Assembly (NCBI GenBank): GCA_004295045.1 | Contig: SHND01000056.1 | Coordinates: 1-64,000, forward strand | DNA from: Chloroflexota bacterium | Lineage (GTDB): Bacteria > Chloroflexota > Anaerolineae > UBA4142 > SHND01 | Reading direction: 5' to 3' | DNA length: 64,000 nucleotides | Shown: one piece after another, positions 50,030-59,860 of the stretch | Layout: every line of letters begins with the position of its first letter | Numbering within the stretch: the first letter of the stretch is position 1 | Made by a program: the position numbers and the translations under genes | Notes under the pieces: model-generated | The model's input: the letters and a program-made list of their open reading frames with translations, nothing else | What the model was told of the DNA's origin: nothing | The model's database searches: none

Positions 50030-51514
50030 TTACTCTAACAAATAAACTTTCAAGTTCTCTTCACCCATCCTCTGCGTAACGGCGCACTCGGTCGAAAAAA
50101 TTTCAAGAAATTCCGCGTCGTGCGCTAATTTTGGATACCACGTCGGGAAAAATATCGCGTATTCGGCGCCGCGTTCGCTCATCCAAGCTTTTAATTTCAA
50201 CTCGTCGCGAATGAATGGAATGACCTCTGGCGAAACGAGTCCCGCCAAGTCCAACATCGGATGCTGCGGGTCAAAATAACCTTGCGCGCCAATATCGTGC
50301 GCCGCAATCGTTGCTCCTGCGGGAACGTTGGCTGCTGTCCATTTCGCTGCGGCAACCATTTCGCAGTTGATGATTGCGACGGATTGGGCATACAGATTCG
50401 CGCCAAGAACGAGAAAAACGAGCAGCAATACAGCAATCGTCATTCCCCACACGCGGCGAATCAAGCGCAGTGGAATTTTTTCAAATAAAAATTTTGTTCC
50501 AACAATTCCGTAAATCATCACGAACGGAATGATGGGCATCACATAGCGCCCGAATTGATATTCCACAGGCAAGCGCCACGCGTACAGCGCGGGCAACAGC
50601 AAAATCCACGCCGCCGGCAGCAGCCGCGTCCAATCTTTTTGGCGCGCGAAAAAATACGCGCCATAGAACAATCCCGGAAGAAGCAGCAACTGCGCGCCAA
50701 TCAGCGGCTGACGATACATGGCTAACCAGCGCGCAAAAAAATTCGATTGCGTCGTCAATGCCGCGTATTCTGCCCCTTTGGCATAAAAGGTGTTGGGCAA
50801 AAATGTGCCGCTGGTTTGGAGATTGAAATAGAGATAGGGCGTGAGCAAAACAAGAAATGTGAGCGCATACAAGCCAAGCGAACGCACTGTCCGAACCGAA
50901 AACAAAGAGCGGCGCTGCTGATAGAGTAGCCCAACACCAATCAGTAGAACCAGAATCACTCCTTCAGGACGCGTCAACGTCAAGAGTCCTGCGACCAAGC
51001 CCAAATAAATCGCGCCGCGCTGCGCGAAAAAAGATTCCACCAACGCGAGCGCCAAGAAAACAAAGAGCAGAATCTCCATCCCGCTCACGGACGCCCAAAC
51101 CATGTGCCACTCTAAAAGCACGAGGAGTGGCGCGAACCAAGCCGCAATGCGCGCGTTTTCCGTCAAATGCGCTGTGGCGCGCTGCGTCATCCAGCCCGAC
51201 GCGCCGAGAAAAAGAATTCCGAGCAAGATCGTCCACACGCGGAAATCAATTCGCAGCGCGTACCCGATACTCAGCAAGATCGCCCACAACGGCGAAGTCG
51301 AACCCGCGCTCGGTTGACCTGCGAAAAAAGAAAATTCAAAACGCGTGCCGAGATTGCGCGCGTACACTTGATGAATCCACGCGTCGTCGAGCGGGAAACC
51401 GAAAGCGCCGTTTTGAAGATACGCGATGAGAAGATAGAACGCGACCGCGAGCGCGGCACAGAGAAAATACAAAAGGGGACGAACAACCGCAGTGCGACGA
51501 ATGGCGCAAGTCAT
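50030..51514 (-). CDS. GT-C-type membrane glycosyltransferase-like protein
   Basis: 494 aa with about ten or eleven helices. The first periplasmic loop carries FGFPLDDAWIHQVYARNL, with the acidic pair expected for GT39/GT-C catalysis, then GSTSPLWAILL. A soluble C-terminal domain from about residue 390 has AAHDIGAQGYFDPQHPMLDLAG, shown in part as AAHDIGAQGYFD. The donor is probably a polyprenyl-phosphate sugar. It overlaps the next gene by 4 bp. Confidence 0.75.
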   Translation of the reverse strand: MTCAIRRTAVVRPLLYFLCAALAVAFYLLIAYLQNGAFGFPLDDAWIHQVYARNLGTRFEFSFFAGQPSAGSTSPLWAILLSIGYALRIDFRVWTILLGILFLGASGWMTQRATAHLTENARIAAWFAPLLVLLEWHMVWASVSGMEILLFVFLALALVESFFAQRGAIYLGLVAGLLTLTRPEGVILVLLIGVGLLYQQRRSLFSVRTVRSLGLYALTFLVLLTPYLYFNLQTSGTFLPNTFYAKGAEYAALTTQSNFFARWLAMYRQPLIGAQLLLLPGLFYGAYFFARQKDWTRLLPAAWILLLPALYAWRLPVEYQFGRYVMPIIPFVMIYGIVGTKFLFEKIPLRLIRRVWGMTIAVLLLVFLVLGANLYAQSVAIINCEMVAAAKWTAANVPAGATIAAHDIGAQGYFDPQHPMLDLAGLVSPEVIPFIRDELKLKAWMSERGAEYAIFFPTWYPKLAHDAEFLEIFSTECAVTQRMGEENLKVYLLE

Positions 51515-52473
51515 AGGCGTTGGAGAAGGAATGCGCCGGCGAGCGCGAGGAGCAAAGCGGCGAGAACGGGAATGATAAACGGCGCAATCATTTCAGGCAA
51601 GGTCGTCTGCGGCGTCAAAATCAAAACGCTCCACGGTTTGGATACCAATCGCTGCGCGGCGAGGTCTCCCACGTTAAAATCGGAGGCGCGCAGTTGATCG
51701 AGCGCGCCTTGCGTGATGAGCTGCTGTGCGCGCAGCAGGTTGGTGGCGCGCAGTTGCGGCAGCTGGGCGCCATAGCGCTGTGATTTCAAAAGTCGCGCGG
51801 CGCGTTCAGTGTCGAGCGGTGCGAACGTTTGGAGACGGCGCGCAGGATCGCCTGAATCGTCAAGCCGCGCGCCAAACTCATCGCTCAACACCGCGTAAAA
51901 ATTTTCGCCGCGCGGCGTCACTTGCCACAATTCTTGCGCGGCGACGCGAATCGCCAGCGCGCCCGCGACCTCACCTTCGTTATTGAGAATCGGCGCGGCA
52001 TAATAATTGGAAAACTCGCCGCGATCCTGCGCGATCGGCGAAACCGCAATTTGTCCCGCTAACGCGTCCTGAACGAACTCCCGCGCGCTCACATCGCTGT
52101 TCCATCCCTCCAGAGTAGTCATGATGATCACGCCATTTTTGTCAACGATAAACGCTTCGCGCACATTCGGATCCGCCGCGACCCATGCTTGCAATTCGTT
52201 CAGCGCCACCGCCGCGCGCTGGGAACGCGTTTCGGGCGCGGAGGCGGCGAACGCGCGAATCGAAGGAAAGGCGGCGATGGTAAAGACTTGATGCTGGCGC
52301 AGTTGAATCAAACGATCAAATTCGTTTGCGGTGCGCTGCGCGATTTCCTTAAGGTTGGCGGAGGCGGACGGCGTCAACAGCACATAGAGCGCAAGGGGAA
52401 TGAGCGCGATAACAAAAAGCAGAACCGTGCGAAGAAAAAAAACACGCGTGGAGGAATGAGCCATACTTGACAT
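51511..52473 (-). CDS. dCache-like extracytoplasmic sensor protein without an output domain
   Basis: 320 aa from ATG 52473 (a longer frame reaches 52557, inside the neighbouring gene). A helix at about 12-32 (FFLRTVLLFVIALIPLALYV) is followed by a ~260-residue domain with dCache features: RQHQVFTIAAFPSI, REAFIVDKNGVIIMTT, FSNYYAAPILNNEGEVAGAL. A last helix (about 297-318) ends the protein at LLQRL. Chemoreceptors and kinases with this domain continue into HAMP and kinase or signalling modules; here nothing follows. It overlaps the next glycosyltransferase-like gene by 4 bp. Confidence 0.75.
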   Translation of the reverse strand: MSSMAHSSTRVFFLRTVLLFVIALIPLALYVLLTPSASANLKEIAQRTANEFDRLIQLRQHQVFTIAAFPSIRAFAASAPETRSQRAAVALNELQAWVAADPNVREAFIVDKNGVIIMTTLEGWNSDVSAREFVQDALAGQIAVSPIAQDRGEFSNYYAAPILNNEGEVAGALAIRVAAQELWQVTPRGENFYAVLSDEFGARLDDSGDPARRLQTFAPLDTERAARLLKSQRYGAQLPQLRATNLLRAQQLITQGALDQLRASDFNVGDLAAQRLVSKPWSVLILTPQTTLPEMIAPFIIPVLAALLLALAGAFLLQRL

Positions 52474-52519
52474 TCGCTCAGCCAAGAGCCTCAAAACAGA
52501 GCGCAGGATATTTTTCTTT

Positions 52520-54175
52520 TCAACGCCGCCGAAAAACCACCGCGCCCGGACCATCATAGATCAATGCGTAGTTGGGAGATTTAGCAAGCGCCTCACGCAA
52601 AATGGCGCAGCAGTCATCTTGCAATAAACCGCGCCTGGTCTTGGCAACATAGACATACGAAAAATCCTTGTCATAGTCAGCCGCCCATCTTTCAAGACAC
52701 TGCGAATCGCTTTGGCGGCATTCCTGCAAATGTTCGTACTGAGCCGTTCGTTCGCCAAAGGATAACCCCGGGACCCATTCATATCCTTGCACCGTGTTTA
52801 TACTGGAACGCTCAGCCAACACCGGAAACCATTCTGCCGAACGGTCACTCGACCATTGATCCCCCGCCGTGATGACAAGGAAAGATGCATTTGCCGGCGT
52901 GTTGTCGCGAATCCATTCCATCGCGGTACGTTCTTGTTTGCTCACCGGCTTGAGTACTGTGCCGGGCAAAAGTCCCGTTCCCCAAGCATTCATGATGGAC
53001 AGAATCATAAAGATGGAAAACATGCTCGTGATAACCCAACCTGCGGCGGGAGCCGTTTTGGAACCTGCGCGCTGCGGAACGGGCAAAACCGCCTGCATGC
53101 TTTGAATTCCCGGAATAATAACTTGATCGAGACACAAGGCGGCGAGCATCGAAACGGGAACCATTACGTAGGTTGGGGCGCTGCGCGGGACGACCATATA
53201 TAAAAGAAAGAACCAGATTGGCAAGAACCATCGCTTCTGCGCGAACGCGACAAATATTCCGATGAGCGCGAGAATCGCGATCAACGTGCCGAATGGCTCG
53301 GCTGTCGAGTTAAAAAAGAGCAGGAACACAAGGTTATCGAGACCATGTTGTCCGGACTGAAGCGCAGCTTGAAGCGGTCCAGCGCCGTGACGAGAAAAAA
53401 CAAAAAGCCACCACACGCTCGCGATGAGCACTGCGATTCCGCCCGACACCGCCAATCCCAAAAATCCCCGCACGCTGCGATCATAAAATAAAAAGATCAG
53501 CAGCAGAGATGTCGGCAGCAAGAGATACATTTCGGGATGCGACAAAAATGCAAGCCCCGCCAAAATTCCGGTAGTCGCAATGTACGTGGGCTTTTTATAT
53601 TTGAGCCATTCCAGTCCCTGATAAAGCGCCGCCAACACCAAGATCAAGCCCAAGGCGCGCGTCATGCCGCCGCCCATAATTAACCATTCGTAACTTCGCG
53701 GACTGACCGCAAACGCGCAAGCGGCATAAACTGCCTGAACGCGCGAGCCGAGCAATTCGCGCGCCAAGAGGAATATGAGCGGAATACACAAGATGCTGAA
53801 AAGCAGAGGCAAGAACTGATAGGTCTGAAGCAGCGAAATGTGAGCAAGTTTTGAAATCAAGCCGGCAAGCACAAAACCAAGCGGCGGATAAGCAAAGGGA
53901 ATAAAATGACCGTTGTAGGTAGCATATGCCGGAAAAGTAAAGCCATTCTGCTGTAAATCCAGCGTCATTTGATAAAAGAGACCGCCATCATTCAACGGCA
54001 TATCCGTTCCCCAGAAAGGAATCAGGCGCGCATAGCTGCCCAACGCCATCGCAAAAAGTACACCAAAGAGGGAAACCAGATCATAGCGAGCAAGCCATTG
54101 CAAGCCGTGCAGACGCAAGCGCATCGGAAATACGGCGGCTGGCGCGTCAAATTGCGCCCCTGTTCTTTTTTCCAA
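52520..54175 (-). CDS. GT-C-type membrane glycosyltransferase-like protein
   Basis: 551 aa from a TTG at 54175, chosen because GGGAGG lies 7 nt upstream; the ATG at 54124 is an alternative. About twelve helices. The first large loop has GTDMPLNDGGLFYQM, the typical Asp-containing motif of GT39-like enzymes, and GHFIPFAYPPLGFVLAGL follows. The C-terminal soluble part has DNTPANASFLVITAGDQW. Base composition is less GCG-rich than its neighbours. Confidence 0.75.
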   Translation of the reverse strand: MEKRTGAQFDAPAAVFPMRLRLHGLQWLARYDLVSLFGVLFAMALGSYARLIPFWGTDMPLNDGGLFYQMTLDLQQNGFTFPAYATYNGHFIPFAYPPLGFVLAGLISKLAHISLLQTYQFLPLLFSILCIPLIFLLARELLGSRVQAVYAACAFAVSPRSYEWLIMGGGMTRALGLILVLAALYQGLEWLKYKKPTYIATTGILAGLAFLSHPEMYLLLPTSLLLIFLFYDRSVRGFLGLAVSGGIAVLIASVWWLFVFSRHGAGPLQAALQSGQHGLDNLVFLLFFNSTAEPFGTLIAILALIGIFVAFAQKRWFLPIWFFLLYMVVPRSAPTYVMVPVSMLAALCLDQVIIPGIQSMQAVLPVPQRAGSKTAPAAGWVITSMFSIFMILSIMNAWGTGLLPGTVLKPVSKQERTAMEWIRDNTPANASFLVITAGDQWSSDRSAEWFPVLAERSSINTVQGYEWVPGLSFGERTAQYEHLQECRQSDSQCLERWAADYDKDFSYVYVAKTRRGLLQDDCCAILREALAKSPNYALIYDGPGAVVFRRR

Positions 54176-54308
54176 TTCAATTCCTCCCAAATTTGGAGAT
54201 ACCAGACTTGACAAGATGAAACAGCGCGTTGGAGAGTTTGTTACTCCAACGCTCTCGCTGATTGTAATAGTGCAGAGCTCACCTGTAAATAGGATTGTGG
54301 CGCGCAAC

Positions 54309-55466
54309 TTAATGCACAAAGACCCACGCCACAAACAACATCAACCAAAAAGTTTGGAAAAGAAATGAAATGCCAAAGAGCGGCGCTTGCCACCACCGTT
54401 TTGGCAGCGAGCCGAGCAACAAAAAGAACGGAAACGCGACCAAAGCATAACGCGAGATTGCAGTCAAAGGTGATTCACTCGAATAGGTTGTCACAACAAA
54501 CAGCGGCGGCAGCACGATCATTGCAAAATATACAGTAAAAGAGCTTGGCAATTTTCGTCCGCTCCAAATCAACGCGCCCAACAAGATGATTGCGCACAAC
54601 GGGTCCACTATGCTAAAGAACGCATCGAGCAGTGAGGGCGCGCGAAAAACGGCAGCCCACGCGCTACTCAACGCGTCCCACGGCAACACTGCGCGGTGCC
54701 AGACCATTTGTCCTTGAAACCAGACAGCCGGGCTTCCGAACTGAATTGTCAACCAAATAAAGTGCGCCGCGCCGCCCAAGGCGACGAGCAACAAGGTCCA
54801 CGCCCGTTTGAGAGAAACCTGATTCTGGCGCGCTTGCACAAAAAATTCAATTGCCAATGGCACGACAAACAGCACACCCTGCGGACGCGTCATTGCCGCC
54901 AACGCGCCCAATCCGCCCGCACACTCCCAACGCCCACGCCGCGCGCATAAAAACGCGCCGAGTACGAACGCTAAAAAAAGCGATTCGGTATAAGCCGCAA
55001 ACAAAAAGAATGCCGTTGGAAAAACGGCGAGAAACAAAAGCGCGCGCCGCGCAGCTGGCTCGTCAAATAGGTCGCGCGCAAGGCGATACAGCAAGATGAA
55101 GCTCGCTAACGCGGCGATGCTCGAAACCAACAGCCCCGCTGCCACAACATTGTTCAGCGTAACCAAGCTGAACATGCGCATCAGAAAAGGGTACAAAGGC
55201 GCAAAGACCACGCGAGCATCCGCCGCATATCCTTCCACCGCAATTTTGCTGTACCAAATCGTATCCCAGCGCTGCCACGGCGCAATGATCGCGTCGCGCA
55301 ATGGCTCAACTCCGTAGTAATGTTTTGTCGCCTCCGCCGACGCCAGTACGGTGGATGCGGTGACGCTCGCCCACAAACCTGTCCAAACGCGCAGGACGAC
55401 GAATACGCCAAGCGGAAATAAATTCGCGCGCGTGAACGCGGTTAGATTTTGAATCAAACCATTCAT
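54309..55466 (-). CDS. PIG-V-like mannosyltransferase
   Basis: 385 aa with about eight helices. WQRWDTIWYSKIAVEGY (Trp-x-Arg-Trp-Asp) in the first loop, FAPLYPFLMRM, and FPTAFFLFAAYTESLFL are the classic PIG-V/GT76 features. PIG-V in eukaryotes adds the second mannose of GPI anchors; bacterial relatives probably use a polyprenyl-phosphate mannose. It overlaps the next gene's frame by 4 bp. A second PIG-V-like protein is encoded at 59857. Confidence 0.82.
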   Translation of the reverse strand: MNGLIQNLTAFTRANLFPLGVFVVLRVWTGLWASVTASTVLASAEATKHYYGVEPLRDAIIAPWQRWDTIWYSKIAVEGYAADARVVFAPLYPFLMRMFSLVTLNNVVAAGLLVSSIAALASFILLYRLARDLFDEPAARRALLFLAVFPTAFFLFAAYTESLFLAFVLGAFLCARRGRWECAGGLGALAAMTRPQGVLFVVPLAIEFFVQARQNQVSLKRAWTLLLVALGGAAHFIWLTIQFGSPAVWFQGQMVWHRAVLPWDALSSAWAAVFRAPSLLDAFFSIVDPLCAIILLGALIWSGRKLPSSFTVYFAMIVLPPLFVVTTYSSESPLTAISRYALVAFPFFLLLGSLPKRWWQAPLFGISFLFQTFWLMLFVAWVFVH

Positions 55467-57070
55467 CGCAAAATTTCAAAAAGAGTTACGGGGCGCCCCA
55501 ACGCGTCTGGCGTCGTCGCGATGAGTTTCAAGCCCTCTACCGTCGCGCGCCCATCATACAAATCGCGCAAGATGAGCGGCTTGTCGTACTGCAGGACGAG
55601 GTACTGCGCGCCGAATTGATGCGCGGCATCAAAGATCGCGTCGAGACTTTCCGTCGGCACATAGATCGAGCGCCGCCCCGTTTGATTGATGAACGACGGC
55701 GGATCTACAGTGACGATTGGCACATCGTTCGGCACATTGCGCGCGTCGAGTTCACGGTCAATGGCGGCGTATTCAATGTCGCGCTGATTCCACAGCGGCG
55801 TTGTTGCATTGGGCGCGGGTGGCAGCCAAACTGCGCCCGCGTACAAATAGACACTGAACAAAAATGCCAATGCAATCGCGCCCACGCGAAAAAATTTCTG
55901 CGCTTGCGGAACATTCCAACTTTTGCGTCGTTTTCCAAACCACGCAATCGCGGCATCGAGTCCGGGCGGCACGGCGACGGCGCCATATGCCACCAACGCG
56001 GCGGCGGAATGCAGCATACTGCCATGCGTTGCCGGAAAGGTGAACACGAACGCCATTGCCAAAACCAACAGCGCGAGATAAATCAACGCGGCTTGCATTT
56101 CCACACGCGAGCGCAATTTCCAAAAGCCAATCGCCGCAAAGGGCGCGAGAACAATTTGCCAGACGCCAAAGACAAGCACCAACAAAATAAATCCCAGCGC
56201 CTCGAATTTTGAGCGAAGGATGTTTGCAATGCCCCAATCCAAATAGCGTTCCAGCGTCAACCGCGCAACATCGTAACTGAAAAATTCATCATAGTTCAAA
56301 AGAAACAATGTGCGCGTGCCGCCCGGCGCAAAAGGCGTGCCGATGGCAAAATAGTTGCGCAAAAGCCAAGGCGCAAGCGCCAGTAGAAACCCCACAGCGA
56401 GGGCGGCGAGCGAAGCGACAAATGGAAACGCGAACCGTTCGCGACGATTGAGCCACAACAAAAATGGCGCGACGAACAAGAGCAGGAGCGCATCGGCGCG
56501 CGACAATTGAGACATGCCCGCAAAAATTCCGGCAACGAAAAATTTTTTCCAATCGCGCTGCATCACCCCAAGCGCGAGAAACAATAACGCAAAATCGGCA
56601 GTCACGGCGAACGGCGTGAAATTATCGGGGCTGTTCCAGTAAATGGTGTAAAAGCCGCTGAACGCTGTGAGCAAGCCCGCCATCCATGCGTAATCGTCAC
56701 GCGCAAAGATTCGGCGCGCCAGATAAAAAGCAAAGAGCGGCGGAATGAGAGAAAGGAAAATAAAGGGCAGCTGCGCGGCGCGATACGAGATGCCCAACGC
56801 GCTCATCGAAATGCCGGCAAGAACCGAAGGCAGGGGCAGCCAATACAGGTTGCTCGGCTGGGGAATTTCTTTTGCGCCCTCTAAATAATTCCAAACAATG
56901 TCTTGGGTGAAACCGCGTCCCCGCGCGAGATTGCTTCCGACGTGTACGGCGTACGACGCATCCATGTAACCCGCGCGTTCCAGCGGCAGCGCAGTCACAA
57001 GCCGAAAGGCGAGGACGATAAGCGCAAGAAAAAAATAGGGGCGCAATGTTCGAGTCGGTGTCGAATTCAT
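55463..57070 (-). CDS. GT-C-type membrane glycosyltransferase-like protein
   Basis: 535 aa, about eleven helices. The N-terminal loop contains ERAGYMDASYAVHVGSNLAR and PQPSNLYWLPLPSVLAG. The first is the place where GT39 enzymes hold their catalytic Asp (here in MDASY). The C-terminal soluble part has ELDARNVPNDVPIVTVDPPS. It starts 3 bp after the preceding gene ends. The acceptor is unknown. Confidence 0.75.
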   Translation of the reverse strand: MNSTPTRTLRPYFFLALIVLAFRLVTALPLERAGYMDASYAVHVGSNLARGRGFTQDIVWNYLEGAKEIPQPSNLYWLPLPSVLAGISMSALGISYRAAQLPFIFLSLIPPLFAFYLARRIFARDDYAWMAGLLTAFSGFYTIYWNSPDNFTPFAVTADFALLFLALGVMQRDWKKFFVAGIFAGMSQLSRADALLLLFVAPFLLWLNRRERFAFPFVASLAALAVGFLLALAPWLLRNYFAIGTPFAPGGTRTLFLLNYDEFFSYDVARLTLERYLDWGIANILRSKFEALGFILLVLVFGVWQIVLAPFAAIGFWKLRSRVEMQAALIYLALLVLAMAFVFTFPATHGSMLHSAAALVAYGAVAVPPGLDAAIAWFGKRRKSWNVPQAQKFFRVGAIALAFLFSVYLYAGAVWLPPAPNATTPLWNQRDIEYAAIDRELDARNVPNDVPIVTVDPPSFINQTGRRSIYVPTESLDAIFDAAHQFGAQYLVLQYDKPLILRDLYDGRATVEGLKLIATTPDALGRPVTLFEILR

Positions 57071-57073
57071 GAA

Positions 57074-58762
57074 TTACGGATTTTTCACGAGATAAATGGA
57101 ATTATCAGAATTTTCGTACACGCGCTCCAAATACGACGCATGCTGCGGATCAAACGCGCCCAAGTCACGTTCCGCGCGTCCGTAAAACAGGTAGCGAATC
57201 GCATTGGCGCGCAAAAATTCAATTCGCTCAGCATCACTTGTGTTCGCCGCAAAAAACTCGTCCACGTGATTTTGCTTTTCTTGGAAACGGACTGTTTCAT
57301 AGAGATGACCCAAATAGACGCGCGCGCCGCTGCGCAGCGGCAAGTAACTGCCCGTGAAATACGCGCTCAACACCACGTCACCGGTTTGCGCGCGCCCGCG
57401 CAGCCAATCCATCGCCGCAATTTCGGCGCGGGGGCGAAAGAGTGGGTACGGTTGCACCAATGTCGTGAGCGCAACCGCGCTCAACCATTGATAGACGGAG
57501 GACAAGCTTACGAACAAAATGAGCGCGACGAGCAGCAAGCGCGTTAGACCCTGTGCGCTGTAATTTGGACGCTTTGATAATTTTTGAAACCAACGCGTTT
57601 GGCGCAAGCGCGGTAGGACGACTTCAAACATTCCAAACGTTGCCAGAATCGCCAGCGGGATTTGCACGCCTTGCAAGAATCTGCGCTGAGGTCCCAATGG
57701 CGCATACGCCAGCAATGCAACGACAATCACCCAGGTCCACAACAACAAACGTTTGTTCGCTTGCGCGGCGTCGCCAAGCCCGACGCGCCATACATCGAGC
57801 AGCGCGAGAATCAAGTACGGGGCAAAGGTCAAGAGATAATGCAATGGATTCGGCGAAAGCGTTTGCGACTGTGCCGACCAGACACGTAACAATTCGGATG
57901 AGGAGATCATCATTTGGTAATACAGCAAGAGTGGAACAACGGACACAATCAAAGCTCCGAAGATGAGAAACGGGCGCGGTGAAATTTTGCGCGCGCGTAG
58001 AATCAACAAAAGAGTGTACAGCCCCAACACACCGCACGCCAGAATTACAAAAAAGGGATAGACCAACGCAATGCCAATGTTCGCCAGCGCGCCAACAACG
58101 AGCAACAGCGCGATTTTTTTCGGCGCGAGCGTTTCTGTCAGCAAGCGCATCGCGCACCAAAACAAGATTATCAAAAGCGTGATGGATGCTAAATAGTGCG
58201 GGAACGTCAGCGCGGAATGAAACAAATGCGCGTCCGCCATTTTGAAATCAATCGGCGTCGCGCTCGTCGGATCAAAGGTTTCCCACGGAAAAAGAACCCA
58301 GTCAAAGCCCGCGCCGAGAATTGCCAAGAGAAAGGCGACGAGACGCGCGGTTGGCTCGGCAAAAAAAGCGCGTATGAAAAGATACGCTGCGCTGAATGCA
58401 ACAATCGTCATCACGACGCGCGCAATGTGCCACATCGTCGTCGCATCCACATTCAACAGACGCGCAAGCTGTCCCCATGCCAAATAAAATACATACAGGA
58501 ACGCGGGCGTATCGGGTTCAGAGGTAAAACGCAGCGAGTGCGTCCACGCGCCCTCACTGCCGCGTTGGATGATGGTGATGTAATTGGCGTCTTCGACATT
58601 TACCAAGAGTCCGGTGTATATCGTATCGCGGGGCGCTGTGAGATATGCGAGTACGTACGGAACTTGGAGCAGTCCGCAAACGAGCACAATGACACACACA
58701 ACGAACCATTCGCGCGGTGCACTCTGTTTCCCATTGTTCTGTAGTCGCGAGCGTGTTATCAT
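57074..58762 (-). CDS. Large polytopic membrane protein, glycosyltransferase-like
   Basis: 562 aa from ATG 58762 (a GTG lies one codon upstream). About twelve helices. The first loop has VNVEDANYITIIQRGSEGAW and FTSEPDTPAFLYVFYLAWG, a pattern I have seen in Chloroflexota membrane proteins of unknown role. The C-terminal soluble domain has RAQTGDVVLSAYFTGSYLP and VYLGHLYETVRFQEK. GT-C membership is inferred. Confidence 0.7.
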   Translation of the reverse strand: MITRSRLQNNGKQSAPREWFVVCVIVLVCGLLQVPYVLAYLTAPRDTIYTGLLVNVEDANYITIIQRGSEGAWTHSLRFTSEPDTPAFLYVFYLAWGQLARLLNVDATTMWHIARVVMTIVAFSAAYLFIRAFFAEPTARLVAFLLAILGAGFDWVLFPWETFDPTSATPIDFKMADAHLFHSALTFPHYLASITLLIILFWCAMRLLTETLAPKKIALLLVVGALANIGIALVYPFFVILACGVLGLYTLLLILRARKISPRPFLIFGALIVSVVPLLLYYQMMISSSELLRVWSAQSQTLSPNPLHYLLTFAPYLILALLDVWRVGLGDAAQANKRLLLWTWVIVVALLAYAPLGPQRRFLQGVQIPLAILATFGMFEVVLPRLRQTRWFQKLSKRPNYSAQGLTRLLLVALILFVSLSSVYQWLSAVALTTLVQPYPLFRPRAEIAAMDWLRGRAQTGDVVLSAYFTGSYLPLRSGARVYLGHLYETVRFQEKQNHVDEFFAANTSDAERIEFLRANAIRYLFYGRAERDLGAFDPQHASYLERVYENSDNSIYLVKNP

Positions 58763-58813
58763 CACATTCGTATCACAAACTGCACGACCTTATTCTGGTT
58801 TTCCTCGAGTCCT

Positions 58814-59860
58814 ATGATCATGCCGCGTTTTGAACTCTCATGGCGTAAAGCTCTGGTTGGATTGATTCTCGTCATTGCCTTTGTCGTTCTCGGCATCGAG
58901 CTCGCTACACTTGGACAGCAGTGGATTGCAAGCCCACTCATTGATTATGATGTCTATGTGCAACGCGGCGTTGCGGCGCGGCAAGGCATATTCTTTCCGG
59001 CTGAAAAAGAAAACCCATATCCGCTCCCGACCACTCTTTTCGTTTTCATTCCACTATCGTTCCTGCCACCATGGTTCAAGATCATTTGGACGCTGGGTCC
59101 CTATCTGATTCTTTTATTTCTATTTGGCAGAGCAGGAATCTTGTGGTGGCTTTATTATCCGATGATGATTCAGGGCGCAACGGGACAAATGGATGGCTGG
59201 TTGTGGATTCCGCTCCTTTGGCTTTTTGAAAATCGTCCGGGCTGGGCAGGGATTGGCGCGGTGCTTCTTTTATTCAAACCGCAATTGGCGTGGCTCACTG
59301 TTCTCGTGGGCTTGATTTTTTGGATCGCTCGCCGGGACCGGGTAAATTTATTTGCCTTTACAATCGCCTTTCTGATCCTTTGGATGCCCTCTTTTATAAT
59401 TCGTCCGCTTTGGCCCCTTGAAGTGATTGCGCCAATTTTGCAGCGCGCCAACGAAAGTATTTTACCTACGCGCGGCGCAACGCTTTGGGGTTGGGTGTGG
59501 TGGTACGGCGGATGGCTAGTTTGGTTCGTTCCGCTTCTGCTCGCGCTGATGGGTTTCTTGGCTTACCGGGTCGTACGCGCAAAACCATTGCAGACCGCAC
59601 AATGTATTGATTTGCTCATCACTCCTGTGCTCTATCCATCGAACATGGTCATGCTGGTGCCCATTCTTAAAAAACCGCGCGAGATTTTGATCTTGGTTGC
59701 CGCGTCGTGGTTCGCCGTTGCATTGGATGGAATTTTCAACGTATTTGGCGGCGCCTATGTGATTTTGCCATTGACCACCTTGTGGCTTTTGAGCAATCCG
59801 AAAATCGTACAAACGCTTGGAAAGGCGACAGCAACAACAACAACGAGTCCGCCCGGCTAA
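58814..59860 (+). CDS. DUF2029/GT87-like membrane protein
   Basis: 348 aa, about nine helices. Features are DYDVYVQRGVAARQG in the first loop (DxD-like Asp), PYPLPTTLFVFIPLSFLP, LLLFKPQLAWLTVLVG (the FKP motif typical of DUF2029). GT87 members in actinobacteria are polyprenol-phosphate-mannose-dependent alpha-mannosyltransferases. It is the only plus-strand gene of the 50-64 kb cluster and overlaps the convergent gene at 59857 by 4 bp. Confidence 0.75.
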   Translation: MIMPRFELSWRKALVGLILVIAFVVLGIELATLGQQWIASPLIDYDVYVQRGVAARQGIFFPAEKENPYPLPTTLFVFIPLSFLPPWFKIIWTLGPYLILLFLFGRAGILWWLYYPMMIQGATGQMDGWLWIPLLWLFENRPGWAGIGAVLLLFKPQLAWLTVLVGLIFWIARRDRVNLFAFTIAFLILWMPSFIIRPLWPLEVIAPILQRANESILPTRGATLWGWVWWYGGWLVWFVPLLLALMGFLAYRVVRAKPLQTAQCIDLLITPVLYPSNMVMLVPILKKPREILILVAASWFAVALDGIFNVFGGAYVILPLTTLWLLSNPKIVQTLGKATATTTTSPPG

